Shown in pieces: positions 1 through 10,420 of a stretch of DNA of 64,000 bases (position 1 is its first letter; each line of letters begins with the position of its first letter). The stretch is taken from contig NC_088800.1 of assembly GCF_011386835.1 (NCBI RefSeq), forward strand, positions 2,604,001-2,668,000. The letters are read 5' to 3'. Both the position numbers and the translations under genes were made by a program. This DNA comes from Chrysemys picta bellii (lineage: Eukaryota; Chordata; Testudines; Emydidae). The notes under the pieces are model-generated. The model did no database searches. It saw only the letters and a list, made by a program, of their open reading frames with translations, and had not been told where the DNA came from.

Positions 1-471
1 TCAGCTTAATTGGGATGCTGGCTTTAAAATCTGTGCTCAAAATGTTGTTTGTTCTGCCTCACCTGATCGAACAAAACTTAGTGATTTGGGGTTTTGTAGA
101 TTTGCCTATCTAATAATATGTCTCTTTGAAATCAGTATGTTGATTTTCTTCCATAGTGATCACGGTTCTACTTGGAATTATTATTTGTTTTATTCTGCCA
201 GGCTTAATGAAAATATTAAAAGAACCAACTGTCCCGTCCCCCTGCAACCTCAACCCTTTAATTTTTCCAGTGCAAATACTGTAATGAAAAACAGGGCCAC
301 TGAAAGTGGGGGTGAGTACAGCCTGCAGGTGGCACTATGGAGACGAGCAAAAGCACCTCTTACACGGCTGTACAACACTGATCGAATCTAGCTGGTGAAT
401 TGGGTGAACGACGTGCTTAGCTAGAAATAAGAAATCATCATCATAAAACTAAGAGTAACATCAGGCAGTAC
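1..471. other. Unique non-coding DNA
   Basis: No repeat family, RNA gene or credible exon is recognised here. A 101-codon open frame at 86-391 (+) has no recognisable domain and no splice-site support, and is best taken as chance. Confidence 0.5.
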
Positions 472-473
472 TT

Positions 474-488
474 GGGGGGGGGGGGGGG
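474..488. repeat. G homopolymer
   Basis: An uninterrupted run of about 15 G. A shorter G run lies near 579-586. Both are likely length-variable and prone to sequencing error. Confidence 0.9.
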
Positions 489-734
489 AAGCTGAAATGA
501 AAGAGATTTCAAAGGGAATGATTACAGAAGACCCCTGCCTGTGTTCAGTGCTTTGCCTGAGAATGTTACAATTTAATGGGGGGGGGAGTAGAAATAACAA
601 TCAGATGTGGAAGAAACATTCATTTTAATAAGGCCCTTTAGAGAGTCATTGCTCTTGGGTAGGGACCGGTTGGTGGGGTTAGTTCGCTCCCAGTGTCTCC
701 TTGAGGCCCAGGTGGAGACCAAGGCTCCATTGTG

Positions 735-910
735 CACATACATAGTCCCTGCCCCGAAGAGCTTCCTGGTTTGTAGGCAGGACAGAGCAAAGAAGGGACG
801 GGGAAGGGGGTAAAAAGAGCAGTGAGTGACTTGCTGAAAGTCACACAGCAGATCCGTGGCAGATCCAGGGCTGGAAGGCACGCCTCCGAGGCCTTGTCCA
901 TTGCCCCACC
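735..910 (+). mobile_element. MIR-like / CORE-SINE remnant
   Basis: The stretch reads 'cagtccct-gccccgaagagctt' wording followed by 'gtgacttgctgaaagtcacacagcag' wording and 'cagatccagggctgg', the order seen in MIR-type SINEs of amniotes. The hallmark is the GTGACTTGC...GTCACACAGC core. It is diverged and lacks clear ends or target duplications, so it is an old copy with no expected activity. Confidence 0.65.
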
Positions 911-1821
911 CACTAATCCATACTGTGTCTAAGGGCAAGCGGTATCCTCTTGCATGTAAGGTCAATACCTGCTTTGTTTGCCAGGGCTGCTAACCCAGCT
1001 TTGGAAGCATGAGCCACGCACAACCGTTTGGGCAGGTTTAGTGTGACGCTCTAAGAAGACCCAATAGCACCTTACCAGAGGGCATGTGATAACCAGAGAC
1101 ACATGCTGTTTCCTTCGTTCTCTTCATCCATCCCAGAGCTTCATCATGCACCAAGCCGCTTGCCAGCTCTCCGCTCTCTGATATTTTACTTGTTCCAGAA
1201 CATATGTCTCCTCGCTCTGAATATCCTTGAAGTCACTTGATTAATTGCTCAGTTTGGGAGCACTTAACACATTTCAGGACATCAGCTGCCTCAAAGTTTA
1301 GTTACAAAAATAGAAAACGAGCAGACAGACTTTCTTCAAATTAATTGTTTTCACTAAAAAGCAAGACTGGATAGAGACATCTAGTGCAATTACCACGGTT
1401 CAGCATTAGCTGCAAGGCAGAAATGAATTTAATCTTGTCATGGCAAAAGAATCTCCAAGTGTATTAACTGTTCTTTTTCCTGTTCAAAATATATTTAGTT
1501 CAGAAAGACCTGCAGTCAGTGACAGGATCTATAGAAAAAACTATGTACAAACAAAAATGCCTGATGTGACACTGTACTTCTAAGATGGGTTTAGGCTGGG
1601 TACAGCTTGGCTGTACTGACGCCAGTGGGATTACTCTGCTGCATACAGGCAACCCTTAAATGTGTGATCAGCACGGTCTAGCCCATAGCTCTTAATTGCC
1701 CAGGACAAGGGGTGATGTCCAAACCAGAGCTGACCAAAGGGTGACCGTTCCCTTTCACAGCAACTTTTGAGGGTTTAAAATTGTTTTTGTTCCACAATGG
1801 CATAAAATCGAAACCTTTCAA
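911..1821. other. Unique non-coding DNA, partly AT-rich
   Basis: No gene or repeat was recognised. Between about 1238 and 1480 the sequence is AT-rich and carries ATTAATTG-type homeodomain-like motifs twice (near 1240 and 1340). It could be conserved non-coding DNA, but no alignment is available to test that. Confidence 0.4.
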
Positions 1822-1995
1822 GTGGGGGAGGTTTGAGCATTGGCCTGCTAAACCCACGGTTGTGAGTTCAATCCTTGAGGGGACCATTTAGGAAACGGGG
1901 GTAAAAATCTGTCTGTGGATTGGTCCTGCTTTGAGCAGGGGGTTGGACTAGATGACCTCCTGAGGTCCCTTCCAACCTTAATATTCTATGATTCT
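1822..1995 (+). mobile_element. tRNA-derived SINE with CR1-type tail; A box lost
   Basis: The head carries a pol III B-box-like GGTTGTGAGTTCAATCC (1858-1874). The 3' part (from about 1925) is the CR1 3' end: GGACTAGATGACCTCCTGAG, 'ggtcccttccaacctt' and ATTCTATGATTCT. Turtle tRNA SINEs are known to share their tail with CR1 and to use CR1 machinery. Compared with the copy at 4271, 13 bases holding the A box (GATAGCTCAGTGG) are missing exactly between two GG dinucleotides, so this copy should not be transcribable by pol III. Confidence 0.85.
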
Positions 1996-2224
1996 AACAA
2001 AAATGAAATTGCATCAAAATGCCCATTTTCAGATTAAAACCTGAACATTTCAATTCAGCAAGAGTCACAGGTGGATAACCCAAGTTCAAGGCCCCACTCT
2101 ACCTGATTCAGGGTTTTCCATTCCAGACTACCGACTCAAGCAGAGCAGGGTCTTGAACCTGTGGCTCTCAGAGCCCAAGCCAGTGCCCCTAAGCAGCTCT
2201 AGACTGTATCTCTAGCTTGTTTGA

Positions 2225-2347
2225 CCCCTTTCCTGCTGAAAATTTGGTCAAAACTGATACATCTCCACACAAACATTTGGGCTTTGACAAAACCGCATAT
2301 TTTGGTGACATTTCATTGAAAATGATCTGACCAGCTCTGGTCCAGAT
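2225..2347 (-). repeat. AT-rich 'aaaatttc' dispersed repeat, copy 1
   Basis: The text 'gaaaatttggtcaaaactga...catttcattgaaaatgatctgaccagctctg' belongs to a degenerate AT-rich family seen repeatedly in this window (about 16.95, 17.5, 19.3, 40.5, 47.7, 53.4 and 63.6 kb). The end GACCAGCTCT is complementary in style to the AGGGCTGGCTGAA start of the 63.56-kb copy, which sets the strand. The class is unknown to me; a MITE-like or retroelement-tail origin is possible. Confidence 0.5.
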
Positions 2348-3774
2348 CTCCTTGTCTTTCAGATGAGGTAAAATTTTCTCCAGTTTTCCAAATACCCATC
2401 CTCTGCCGTTTCCTGCTTTTCCTGAAATCATGGGCAAAGCCTCCTTCGAAGGGGCAGGGCCCAAATGGCTACATACAGTCTTGTGGAAGAGCCACTCATT
2501 GGGCTGATCCAGACCTGTAGAGTTAAGCAACCAGTGCAGACTTGGCTTTCTTAGTCCAACCATATTTGTTGACAATGCTCCAGTGCGTCTTGGCTTTGTC
2601 GTACGTATGATGTTAATTCCACTGCATACACTGATCAAATCAGATGAGGGGCTAAGGTGATGGTGAGTGACTTTTATCTCGTTTTGCAATGGCCCACAGA
2701 TGGGATTTATTTGCTGTAGAATAACCAGCTGCTTACTGACTGGGGACATCGTCTTCAAGTTTGGCTTATGGCTTTACAGAGGTGACTAATCACCACACTG
2801 TGGTGAATCCAGATGGACCTGACAGCCTATTTGGATAGCGCCTGGCGAGCAAAGATGGAGGCGGATCTGCACTGGGGAAAGTGGAGGCAGGCTCTCCCTC
2901 TTCTCTTGTTTACAGGGCCGGTATTTTTAAGATCAAAAGCTTTTCACATTTGGTCTCCAAAATTGAAGAAGCTAAAATGTTTCCACTCCAGCCATTAGAG
3001 AATCTGGCTCAGCCTCTTGCCATCTATCCCCACAATGAGCTTTCGGCGCATTCTCTTCATAACTTTGCAGCTTACAGAAATAAAACTTAGATTAAAACCA
3101 GTCCAGCAGCCTGGAGGTTTGAATGAGCTCTTGTACAATGTGCTGCCAAAGGGAGTATGTGTTAGAGAGCAACGTGTCTTCAAAAAGAGCCACAGTTTTC
3201 AAAGCCATGGAAATTTCACAGCACTGACCAAGGCACCTTGAGTTAAGAGTCCTCCCCGCTCTTCTCAGTCGCAGGGGTGCCTGTCGTCTTGCCCTGGTGC
3301 TCAAGTCAGTAGTTTTCCACATCCTTCAATAGATTCTGATGTTCTTGCCTTGAGTGGGGTTTGCTGACTGGGAGCCGCCCTCCAGTCTCCTTTCTTCTCC
3401 CCAGATGTACACTAATATTTTGACATTCTTGGCTTCCTGTTAGCAAAGATTCCATCAAGTTCTCCTCTGGCAGCATCGCCAAAGGGCAAGGTGCTCAGTC
3501 AAACTTTAGCAATTCTAGTTCTTGGCACCAGGGTTTGCCGACAGCTGGCTTCTGAAAGTCCTGGCCCCCAAGAAAGATACCGATGAGCTCTTACGAGGAG
3601 TCATTGGAGCTGGCCTGCTTTTAGAGATGGCCTCAGGGGTGGGGAGGTGGCATAGTCTCAAAGCAAGGGTGTGCGATGAGTCTGGGCACATGTCTGCATG
3701 CGTGGAAGGCTGAAGGTGCAGAAGGGTAAGATGCTGCATTCAAGAATTAATTTGTTTGGCCGCAGTTTATCCCT
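2348..3774. other. Unique non-coding DNA
   Basis: No repeat or exon was recognised. A 189-codon open frame on the minus strand (2189-2758) enters this stretch but overlaps a repeat at one end and shows no known domain, so I treat it as chance. Confidence 0.45.
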
Positions 3775-4115
3775 TTTTCCAGATCAACTATGAATATGTA
3801 GAACAGCACAAGTTCCAGTACAGATGCTTGGGGGATCCTTCCCTCAACAGTGAAAACTAATAATTTATTCCTACCCTTTGTTTCCTATCTTTTAACCAGT
3901 TCCTGATCTAGGAGAACACCTTCCCACGTATCCCATGACTGCTTACTTTGCTTAAGAGCCTTTGGTGAGGGACCTTGTCAAAGGCTTTCTGAAAATCCAA
4001 GTACACTAGATCCACTTGATCACCCTGATCCACATGTTTGTTGACTCACTCAAAGAATTCTAATAGATTGGTGAGGCATGATTTCCCTTTACAAAAGCTA
4101 AGCTTTTTACAGGAG
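3775..4115 (-). pseudogene. CR1/Jockey-type LINE reverse-transcriptase fragment
   Basis: Read on the minus strand, about 3969-4004 gives YLDFQKAFDKVP, followed by HQRLL, SHGIRGKV and IRNWLKDR-like text. This is the conserved early reverse-transcriptase block of CR1/Jockey-clade non-LTR retrotransposons. Stops and a frameshift interrupt the reading downstream, around where the family has its PQG(S)-type motif. The fragment is an internal piece with neither the 5' nor the 3' end of the element, and it is not functional. A related LINE clade is possible; a LINE origin itself is well supported by the motif order. Confidence 0.75.
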
Positions 4116-4270
4116 CTGAGACTTCACATTATCCCTGGTGTCCAGGGCTAGAACAATGCATTTCAGTTGTTGCCTTGTTAAAGCAAACAAGGTCTTCTTA
4201 ACATTGCCTTCTGTCCAGAAATACCCACATTCACTTGGAGGCCAGTTCAACAGCTTCAATCTAGCCATCC

Positions 4271-4452
4271 GGGGGAGGGATAGCTCAGTGGTTTGAGCAT
4301 TGGCCTGCTAAACCCAGGGTTGTGAGTTCAATCCTTGAGGAGGCTACTTAGGGATCTGGGGCAAAATCAGTACTTGGTCCTGCTAGTGAAGGCAGGGGGC
4401 TGGACTGGATGACCTTTCAAGATCCCTTCCAGATCTAGGAGATAGGATATCT
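4271..4452 (+). mobile_element. tRNA-derived SINE, intact pol III boxes, alternative tail
   Basis: The A box TAGCTCAGTGG (4281-4291) and the B box GGTTGTGAGTTCAATCC (4318-4334) are both intact. The 3' part reads GGACTGGATGACCTTTCAAG, 'atcccttccagatctagg' and AGATAGGATATCTCC, a different tail from the ATTCTATG type at 1822 and 25335. It is the best-preserved internal promoter among the four copies. No convincing target duplication was found. Confidence 0.9.
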
Positions 4453-4734
4453 CCATTAATTACTTATTACTATTAACCAGACATTCCAACAGAGTACTTG
4501 GGCCAATGAGGCGGCTGGAGTTCTTGGCACTTATCTGCCTGGTTTTCTTCTTTGTCTGCTAGATGGCAACCTTTCCCTCCGCTGGGGAGTCTGGAATGGA
4601 GCTCGGGTTTGTGCCTCTTGGAAGTTGTTTTCGCTCAGGGCTGGTTAGATGCTTGAAAGTTGGAACTTATTTCTGTGCTGTCATCTAGAGCCCTTGTGTT
4701 AAAATGGATCATTCCAAAAACTGTCAGCAATTCT

Positions 4735-5085
4735 CTGCATCTAAATCTGTGGCTGCATCTCCACTGCTCCTAGAACTATCCTGCTGTTAGTACCTTAGAA
4801 GTCACCGACCCGGCACTAGGCATTCTGGCTGACTGGCAGATTCTTTCTCCTCAAAGGCTACACTGAGCAGTGACCGCTCCCAGTGTGAACACTCTGACCC
4901 GGGACTAAGAGTGTGTTAGCTTAAACCACTGACTAGCCACACAAAGGCACCCTTGCTGCAGAGTAGGGCTGCTCACACAGGGAGATAGTGCAGAATAGTT
5001 ACTGTACTTTGCATTCACATGCTAGCTATTCCGCATTAACTTCCCCATGAAGTCTACCTGTAGACAAGCCCTTAGGATTTTATAC
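4735..5085. mobile_element. Possible MITE with GTCTACA-type ends
   Basis: The right end reads 'ctacctgtagacaagccctta' and the left end 'ggctgcatctccactgctcc', which are roughly inverted copies of one another (consensus near GGGCTTGTCTACA). The interior has no coding potential. The ends are too diverged to fix a target duplication, so this is only a suggestion. Confidence 0.3.
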
Positions 5086-5164
5086 AGCCACCCATCACAG
5101 CAGTATCTGAGCACCTTCCAGATAAAATCAATAACACTGCCCCTGGAGAGAGCGCTGCAGCCTG

Positions 5165-5697
5165 CGATTCTGGGGAGTCATTGGAGTATTGCATCCAGTT
5201 TTGGGCCCCCCACTACAGAAGGGATGTGGACAAACGGGAGAGAGTCCAGCAAAGGGCAACGAAAATGATTAGGGGGTTGGAGCACATGACTTATGAGGAG
5301 AGGCTGAGGGAACTGGGATTGTTTAGTCTGCAGAAGAGAAGAATGAGGGGGATTTGATAGCTGCTTTCAACTACCTGAAAGGGGGTTCCAAAGAGGATGG
5401 AGCTCAGCTGTTCTCAGTGGTGGCAGATGACAGAACAAGGAGCAATGGTCTCAAGTTGCAGTGTGGGAGGTCTAGGTTGGACATTAGGAAACACTTTTTC
5501 ATTAGGAGGGTGGTGAAGCACTGGAAGGGGTTACCTAGGGAGGTGGTGGAATCTCCTTCCTTTTGACGTTTTTAAGGTCAGGCTTGACAAAGCCCTGGCT
5601 GGGATGATTTAGTTGGGGTTGGTCCTGTTTTGAGCAGGGGTTGGACTAGATGACCTCCTGAGGTCTTTTCCAACCCTAATCTCTGATTCTATGAAAT
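5165..5697 (+). pseudogene. CR1 LINE 3' end with ORF2 C-terminus
   Basis: A 5'-truncated CR1. The reading frame from 5354 gives the ORF2 C-terminal signature ([15 protein letters not shown], then [18 protein letters not shown] and [18 protein letters not shown]). Upstream, the [16 protein letters not shown] part is in another frame, showing at least one frameshift. After 5566 comes the 3' UTR with TTGGACTAGATGACCTCCTG and an ATTCTATG tail. The 3' tail is what the reverse transcriptase recognises and what the SINEs borrow. Inactive. Confidence 0.92.
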
Positions 5698-5785
5698 GCT
5701 CAGTGAGACCGGAAGAGTCTGTGTTGAGAAGAGTGTACAAAACTGTAGCCCACCCACTTCGCAGCCAGGCCCACCCAAATCTGAG

Positions 5786-6031
5786 CATAAGAACATAAGA
5801 AAGGCCGTACCGGGTCAGACCAAAGGTCCATCTAGCCCAGTATCCTGTCTGCCGACAGTGGCCAATGCCAGGTGCCCCAGAGGGAGTGAACCTAACAGGC
5901 AATGATCAAGTGATCTCTCTCCTGCCATCCATCTCCACCCTCTGACAGACAGAGGCTAGGGACACCATTCCTTACCCGTCCTGGCTAATAGCCATTAATG
6001 GACTTAACCACCGTGAATTTATCCAGGGGGC
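5786..6031 (-). mobile_element. CR1-type LINE 3' terminal fragment
   Basis: The plus strand begins CATAAGAACATAAGAA and continues 'gtcagaccaaaggtccatctagcccagtatcctgtct' to 'taatagccattaatggactt'. On the minus strand this ends in (TTCTTATG)n, the kind of short tail repeat typical of CR1 3' ends. It lies 90 bp after, and opposite to, the CR1 at 5165. The same family recurs at 32909. Confidence 0.75.
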
Positions 6032-6106
6032 GTAGTGCTGCCACAGTGGCTGGAGCATCACTTGGGCCCCTGAAATGCAGGATGGAGCTCTGTGCCCGCC
6101 CTTCAG

Positions 6107-6200
6107 AAACAACAAGGAGTCCGGTGGCACCTTAAAGACTAACAGATTTATTTGGGCATAAGCTTTCGTGGGTAAAAACCTCACTTCTTCGGCTGCATAG
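6107..6200 (-). mobile_element. Penelope-like element 3' fragment
   Basis: On the minus strand the order is CCGAAGAAGTGAGG, ACCCACGAAAGCTTATGCCC, AAATAAATCTGTTAGTCTTT and AAGGTGCCACCGGACTCC. The family is widespread in reptiles and I assign it to Penelope-like elements from memory. A CTGAAGA...GAAA hammerhead-like core is recognisable but carries a T-to-C change (CCGAAGA). It is homologous to the plus-strand copy at 41834-41916. Confidence 0.6.
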
Positions 6201-7079
6201 CTATGCAGAAAGAGACGCTCCAGGAGCTCTGCCTGGCCATTGTCTGAGCCGCCCCGTGCGTGTGCCCAGCTTGGCAGGTGAAGCCCTGTGTTTGGGGGCA
6301 CCAGGGCTAGGAAGAGGATTTGGCGTCGGGAGAGAAGCTGAGCGAGCACCACCATTGCCTGGTCACCTGAAAGTTGGGGCCCACCCACATTTCCACTCCT
6401 ACCTAGGCCACTGGTACAAAGAGGCCTTGCTCTGCTCCCCTTGGAGGAGGTCATTGCATTAGGTGACTTCTTGCCAGGTGTCAGGGCAGCAAACACAGGC
6501 TCTCTTGACCCAACAGCTCACCTGGCTCAGTTAGTGTCTGAGGCACAAGAAGAGGGGACTGATAAATACCTCAAAGAAATGCCACAAGTAGGTTATTACC
6601 GTGCTCAGATGCAGTCCCCAAAGACTGCAGCCCTGTTATCCCAGAGGAGTAAATGCCCATGTTCTGGATCAGGAATCGGGAACGGTAGTGCAGGCGAGCT
6701 GGCGAGAGGCCATGCCTTGCATGGTCGGGGGAGAACAGAGCTGAAGGGAAAATTCTGGGGGAACCCCCAAAGTGGGAGTTTGCGGGGCAGTGGGGGGGGG
6801 GCAGTGGCAGAAATGTTGATGGATTCTGGCTGTTTATCATTCTTGGATTCTTGAGCATATTCATCCACCCCTGTGATAAGGTGCAGATTTTACCATAACT
6901 AAACTGAAAGTTGAATTTAGAATAGAGCTAAAGCTCTCCCCTGCAAATCGCTAAGAAAAAAAATACTTGCCGGCTCCTTAAATAAGAAACAAAACTGGGA
7001 GAGAGAGAGAGAGGGTGTGCGGGTGCCACTTCCATCCCGCCTTCCCCTCCCCTCCCAAAACAAGGTTTTCTTCCTACAA
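6201..7079. other. Unique non-coding DNA with (GA)n
   Basis: No gene was recognised. Open frames around 6441-6864 on both strands have no known domain. A short (GA)n lies at about 7000-7014 and a G run near 6793. Confidence 0.45.
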
Positions 7080-7265
7080 ACAGGGAATCGCTTCCTGACC
7101 CATCAAGTCCACGGTGCAGTTTAATTTCTGTCAGTGCTAATTGCTGTGAAGCAACATTATTGCCAGATGCGGCTGTGAATTAGATTCAAATGGGAGAAAT
7201 GGGCCACCCACTGACCAAATATCATATTGCACTGACAACACTAAACCCAGAGCAAGCCGTAACCC
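7080..7265. promoter_or_regulatory. Candidate conserved non-coding element
   Basis: The text is unlike any repeat here and carries clustered TTTAATTTC, GCTAATTGC and AATTAG homeodomain-like motifs between 7120 and 7185. It is proposed only from composition and motif clustering. Confidence 0.25.
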
Positions 7266-7773
7266 AGGGAAGGAAAACCCAAGTCAAACCAGATTTCCAC
7301 TCGCTCCCTCTCCTTGCGAAAGTGGAACCAGATGGTCTGTGGCTTTGATAATGAGAGAGGCTGATTACTGCAGATACCACTTAAATGAAATAACACCCAG
7401 GGACGGGGTTAGAAGCAAAACCCAGAGGCATATAAGTTTTGCCTTCTGGGGCCACTGGCATCTGAAACAGTCTTAATAAAAGCATTACCAAAAAAATCCA
7501 GTTCCGCACTGAAATCAGGCTGCTCTCTTTGGACAGCAAACACAGCTGGGTTTCCCATCTGAAATCCAAAGAGCCATTTTAAGTGCACATGCAAATTCGT
7601 AATGATGTTTCCTGCAAGTGAACGCACGCTCACCAGGGGTAGGAGCATTTGGAAACCACGTGCACAGCAGGGCTGCCTTTTGTTAAGAGTGTAGCACTTG
7701 CACCCTTTGGCCCTCAGATGCAAGAAGACGTGTGCCAGTGGATGGGTCTGTCTGCAAGTGATAGCCACCATGT

Positions 7774-7852
7774 TGGCCAGTACACCAGGGATTGAACTGA
7801 ACGCTACTAAGGCTTTAGACTTGTGTTATTACACCTTGAGCTAAAGCCAAGG
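7774..7852 (-). mobile_element. tRNA-like SINE fragment, second family
   Basis: On the minus strand an A-box-like TAGCTCAA (7836-7843) precedes a B-box-like AGTTCAATCCCTGG (7785-7798). Layout and wording (GGCCAG at one end, TTTAGCTCAA at the other) match the fragment at 38892-38962. It is not a functional tRNA: no complete cloverleaf forms. Confidence 0.5.
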
Positions 7853-7956
7853 CTTGCTAATCAGGCCGCTAGCAGACGCAGCTTGGGCACAGAGAGGGCC
7901 CTATACCACACCCTTACCAGTGGGTTACACATGTCAACTGCAGGATTAGTGCCTTA

Positions 7957-8160
7957 GGGTTCAATCCTGCAAGGTGCTGAGTGCCCTTAACTCCCACTGA
8001 TATTGCTGGTAGCTAAAGGTGCTCAGCACCTTAAGGTGTTGGGCCCTTAGGGAGATGCACCAGGCGTGTGTGCAGAGGTAGGTCAGGGCCCAATGCTGCA
8101 AACACTGACCTGCATCAGTAGCCGTCCTCCCACACTTCAATCCAGGGGATTTAGCTGCAT
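7957..8160. repeat. Palindromic 'aatcctgca' repeat cluster
   Basis: The arm AAGGTGCTGAGTGCCCTTAA (from 7971) is mirrored by 'agctaaaggtgctcagcacctt' (to 8032), a foldback about 60 bp wide. A second segment at 8089-8130 starts 'cccaatgctgcaaacactgacctgca', another member of the same palindromic class common in birds and turtles. No transposase or target duplication was seen. Confidence 0.55.
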
Positions 8161-8980
8161 GTGGCGTTCTCATGTAATAGATGCATTTTTTAAAACTGGT
8201 TTGCCAAATTGATAGGGTCATAATTTTGTGTTCAAACTTGGAGCAACCTGAAGATCTCATTGAGCGTTAACAATCAAGTTACCTTTGGAGAGTGTCAGTG
8301 CAGTATTTAAGTTCTGAATGTTGAGAACCACCAAACTGAAATGTTTTCCGTTTTGCACAAAACTAACCCTGTCTAGCACGGGGTAGGGAGGCCTCTATGT
8401 TCAGCGCATGAGATTTCGTCCAGCTAAAGCACTGGGGTAGGCCCAGCTTGGCGTGGAGGGGCAACTGGGCCTTTAATGGTGACACTGGCTCTGTCATGGT
8501 AAGAGACCGCACCGCCCCCACTGTTAGCAACAGCTGGTACCTTCCTAATGCTGAGGGAAGCAGACGCTGCTGCTGTATGTGGGAACATCCCTATATAAGC
8601 AGCACGGTCCACAACAAATCACAAATTACTTCTATGCTCCTGCAGGAAGTTCTCCTTTACCCAAAGTGGCCACTAAGAGCATGAAGCCGTGCCCTCCATC
8701 ATTACAGCTGTCGCTCAGGTCGCAAAAATGCTCTCCCATTTCAGCAGCGTTGTCTGGGAACCCTTGCGAATGGGTGGGCCCAGATTTATCTTTTTCACTT
8801 TGTAATTATGTTGGCTCCCCCGCAGAACAAGCTTTCTTGCAGCCCAGGAGGCTTTGGCAAAGGGCTCGGAAGGAAATATCCTTGTGACGTAGGCAGCAGG
8901 CACGAGGAACAGTGACTAGTTAGAAAGCGAGATGCCAAGCTCATGCCAGATGGACCCCGGTGATTAGCTTGTTTTGTGGC
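8161..8980. other. Unique non-coding DNA
   Basis: No repeat or exon was recognised. Overlapping short open frames around 8448-8903 lack domain features. Confidence 0.4.
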
Positions 8981-9300
8981 TGTGACGCATGGCCAGAAAG
9001 GGTTAACCATCCTGCAGGATAAATGACCCAAATTCAACCCTTAAAGACATATTGGTAGATAATGTTTGTGATTTTGTGTGTTCACCTATATACTGGAAGA
9101 GGTTAACAATGTAATCAAACAGTCCGTGGCTATGCTGTACTCTGTTAATTCAGAGATCAAAAGGACATATTAATATTTAGATGAGCTGTAAACATAGTTA
9201 TATGTATTTATCTCTGTTTGAAATGTCTAGCAAATCACCTGAGAATGGCGGAAAATGGGCAATTGCCTTGTGTTAATCTCTGTAGCTAATTACGGTGATG
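8981..9300 (+). mobile_element. Possible LTR fragment
   Basis: TGTGACGCATGGCCAGAAAG is followed by 'ggttaaccatcctgcaggataaatgacccaaattcaaccc'. The TG start and the wording resemble an endogenous-retrovirus LTR I associate with turtles. The 3' end merges into AT-rich sequence at 9300-9332 with no clear CA end, so it is a fragment at best. Confidence 0.4.
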
Positions 9301-9332
9301 CTTAATATAATATAATATAATTAATAATATAT
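9300..9332. repeat. (TAATA)n-like AT-rich simple repeat
   Basis: An AT-only tract of short TAATATAA-type units directly abuts the tail of the next SINE. It may mark the SINE target site or its decayed tail. Confidence 0.75.
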
Positions 9333-9494
9333 GGAGATATCCCTATCTCATAGAACTGGAAGGGACCCTGAAAGGTCATCGAGTCCAGCCCCCTGCCTTT
9401 ACTAGCAGGACCAAGTACTGATTTTTGCCACAGATCCCTAAGTGGCCCCCTCAAGGATTGAACTCACAACCCTGGGTTTAGCAGGCCAATGCTT
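9333..9494 (-). mobile_element. tRNA-derived SINE, 5'-truncated
   Basis: On the minus strand the B-box region is present and is followed by a GATGACCTTTCAGGGTCC tail ending GATAGGGATATCTCC. The tail class is the same as at 4271. The element stops inside the tRNA head, before the A box, so it lacks a complete internal promoter. Confidence 0.85.
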
Positions 9495-10159
9495 AGGAAA
9501 TAGGTCTACTTCTCTTGCTGCGGTTCTGCTCCTTTCCAGCCGGGCAGGTGCTCGAGGAGGATCCTGTGACACTGACAATTCACAATGGGAGATGCGGTGT
9601 CAGCTAAAACATTTCTCTAGCGCTGGTCTGAATGGTTACCTGACTTGGCTGCAAAATAGCCACCGTGTACCTGTGGACATCCAATTAGATCATCACTTCT
9701 AAAAGCCATTAGCTGTCGTTGTGATTTCCAAGTCTGAAGGCTGATCTCTCACGGCTGTCCCCTGGGTGTCCCAGTGGGGCTGTTTATAGCAGGACAGACC
9801 TGTTACCCTCTCACCATCCCACAGTCAGGCAGTATTTCATTATATTGGCTGTGAGAAGTCACTGTCTGACTAGACAACATGATTCGTCCTGCATGTGCAC
9901 AGGCGTCCGTTGTGTCTCAGGCAGATACAGCGTTACATTGTGTGCATGGATCTGTAGGGTCTCTCTCTGGGTTTTTAGTGGGAAGACGGGGTGAGTCTGG
10001 GGGATGGTCAGAGGCCAGGACCCTGAAGAGCGGGAACTAAACACTGGCTGCTGAACTCTGCCCTGAAGCACTGTCAATGTCACTGTAGCTACAACGGACC
10101 GAGTGAGGGCAGGCCCCCTATGACTTTTACCCATGGACGCTGGTGAGGAAGGAGGAGGA
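9495..10159. other. Unique non-coding DNA
   Basis: No repeat, exon or RNA gene was recognised. Confidence 0.4.
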
Positions 10160-10420
10160 TGGCCAATGACTAAGGCACCTGACTGGACTTAGCAGACGTG
10201 GGGTCACTTCCCAGCTCTACCACAGGTGTTCAGGGTGACTGTGGGCAAATCACGTGCTCTGTGTGCCCCTCTGTAAAATGGGGCTGAGAATACGTCCCTC
10301 GGCTGTCTCCTGTGTTTAGACAAGCTCTTCAGGATGGTCTCTCTCTCTGCACACGGCACTTACCACAGTGGGACCCTTCTCTCAGATGGGCCCTGGAGGT
10401 GTTAGCCTAATACAAGCTCC
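10160..10420 (-). mobile_element. MIR-like / CORE-SINE remnant
   Basis: The plus strand shows 'gactgtgggcaaatcacgtgctctgtgtgcccctctgtaaaatgggg', the antisense of the MIR core, followed by 'cttaccacagtgggacccttctc', the companion segment seen also at 15351-15415. The ends are degraded. Confidence 0.7.

Noticed and set aside
2189..2758. 189-codon minus-strand frame
   Set aside because: Part of it is the AT-rich dispersed repeat; the rest shows no family I recognise.
4281..4334. A functional tRNA gene
   Set aside because: A and B boxes are present but the head is followed by a SINE body and CR1-like tail and the same head recurs three more times; no full cloverleaf was found.
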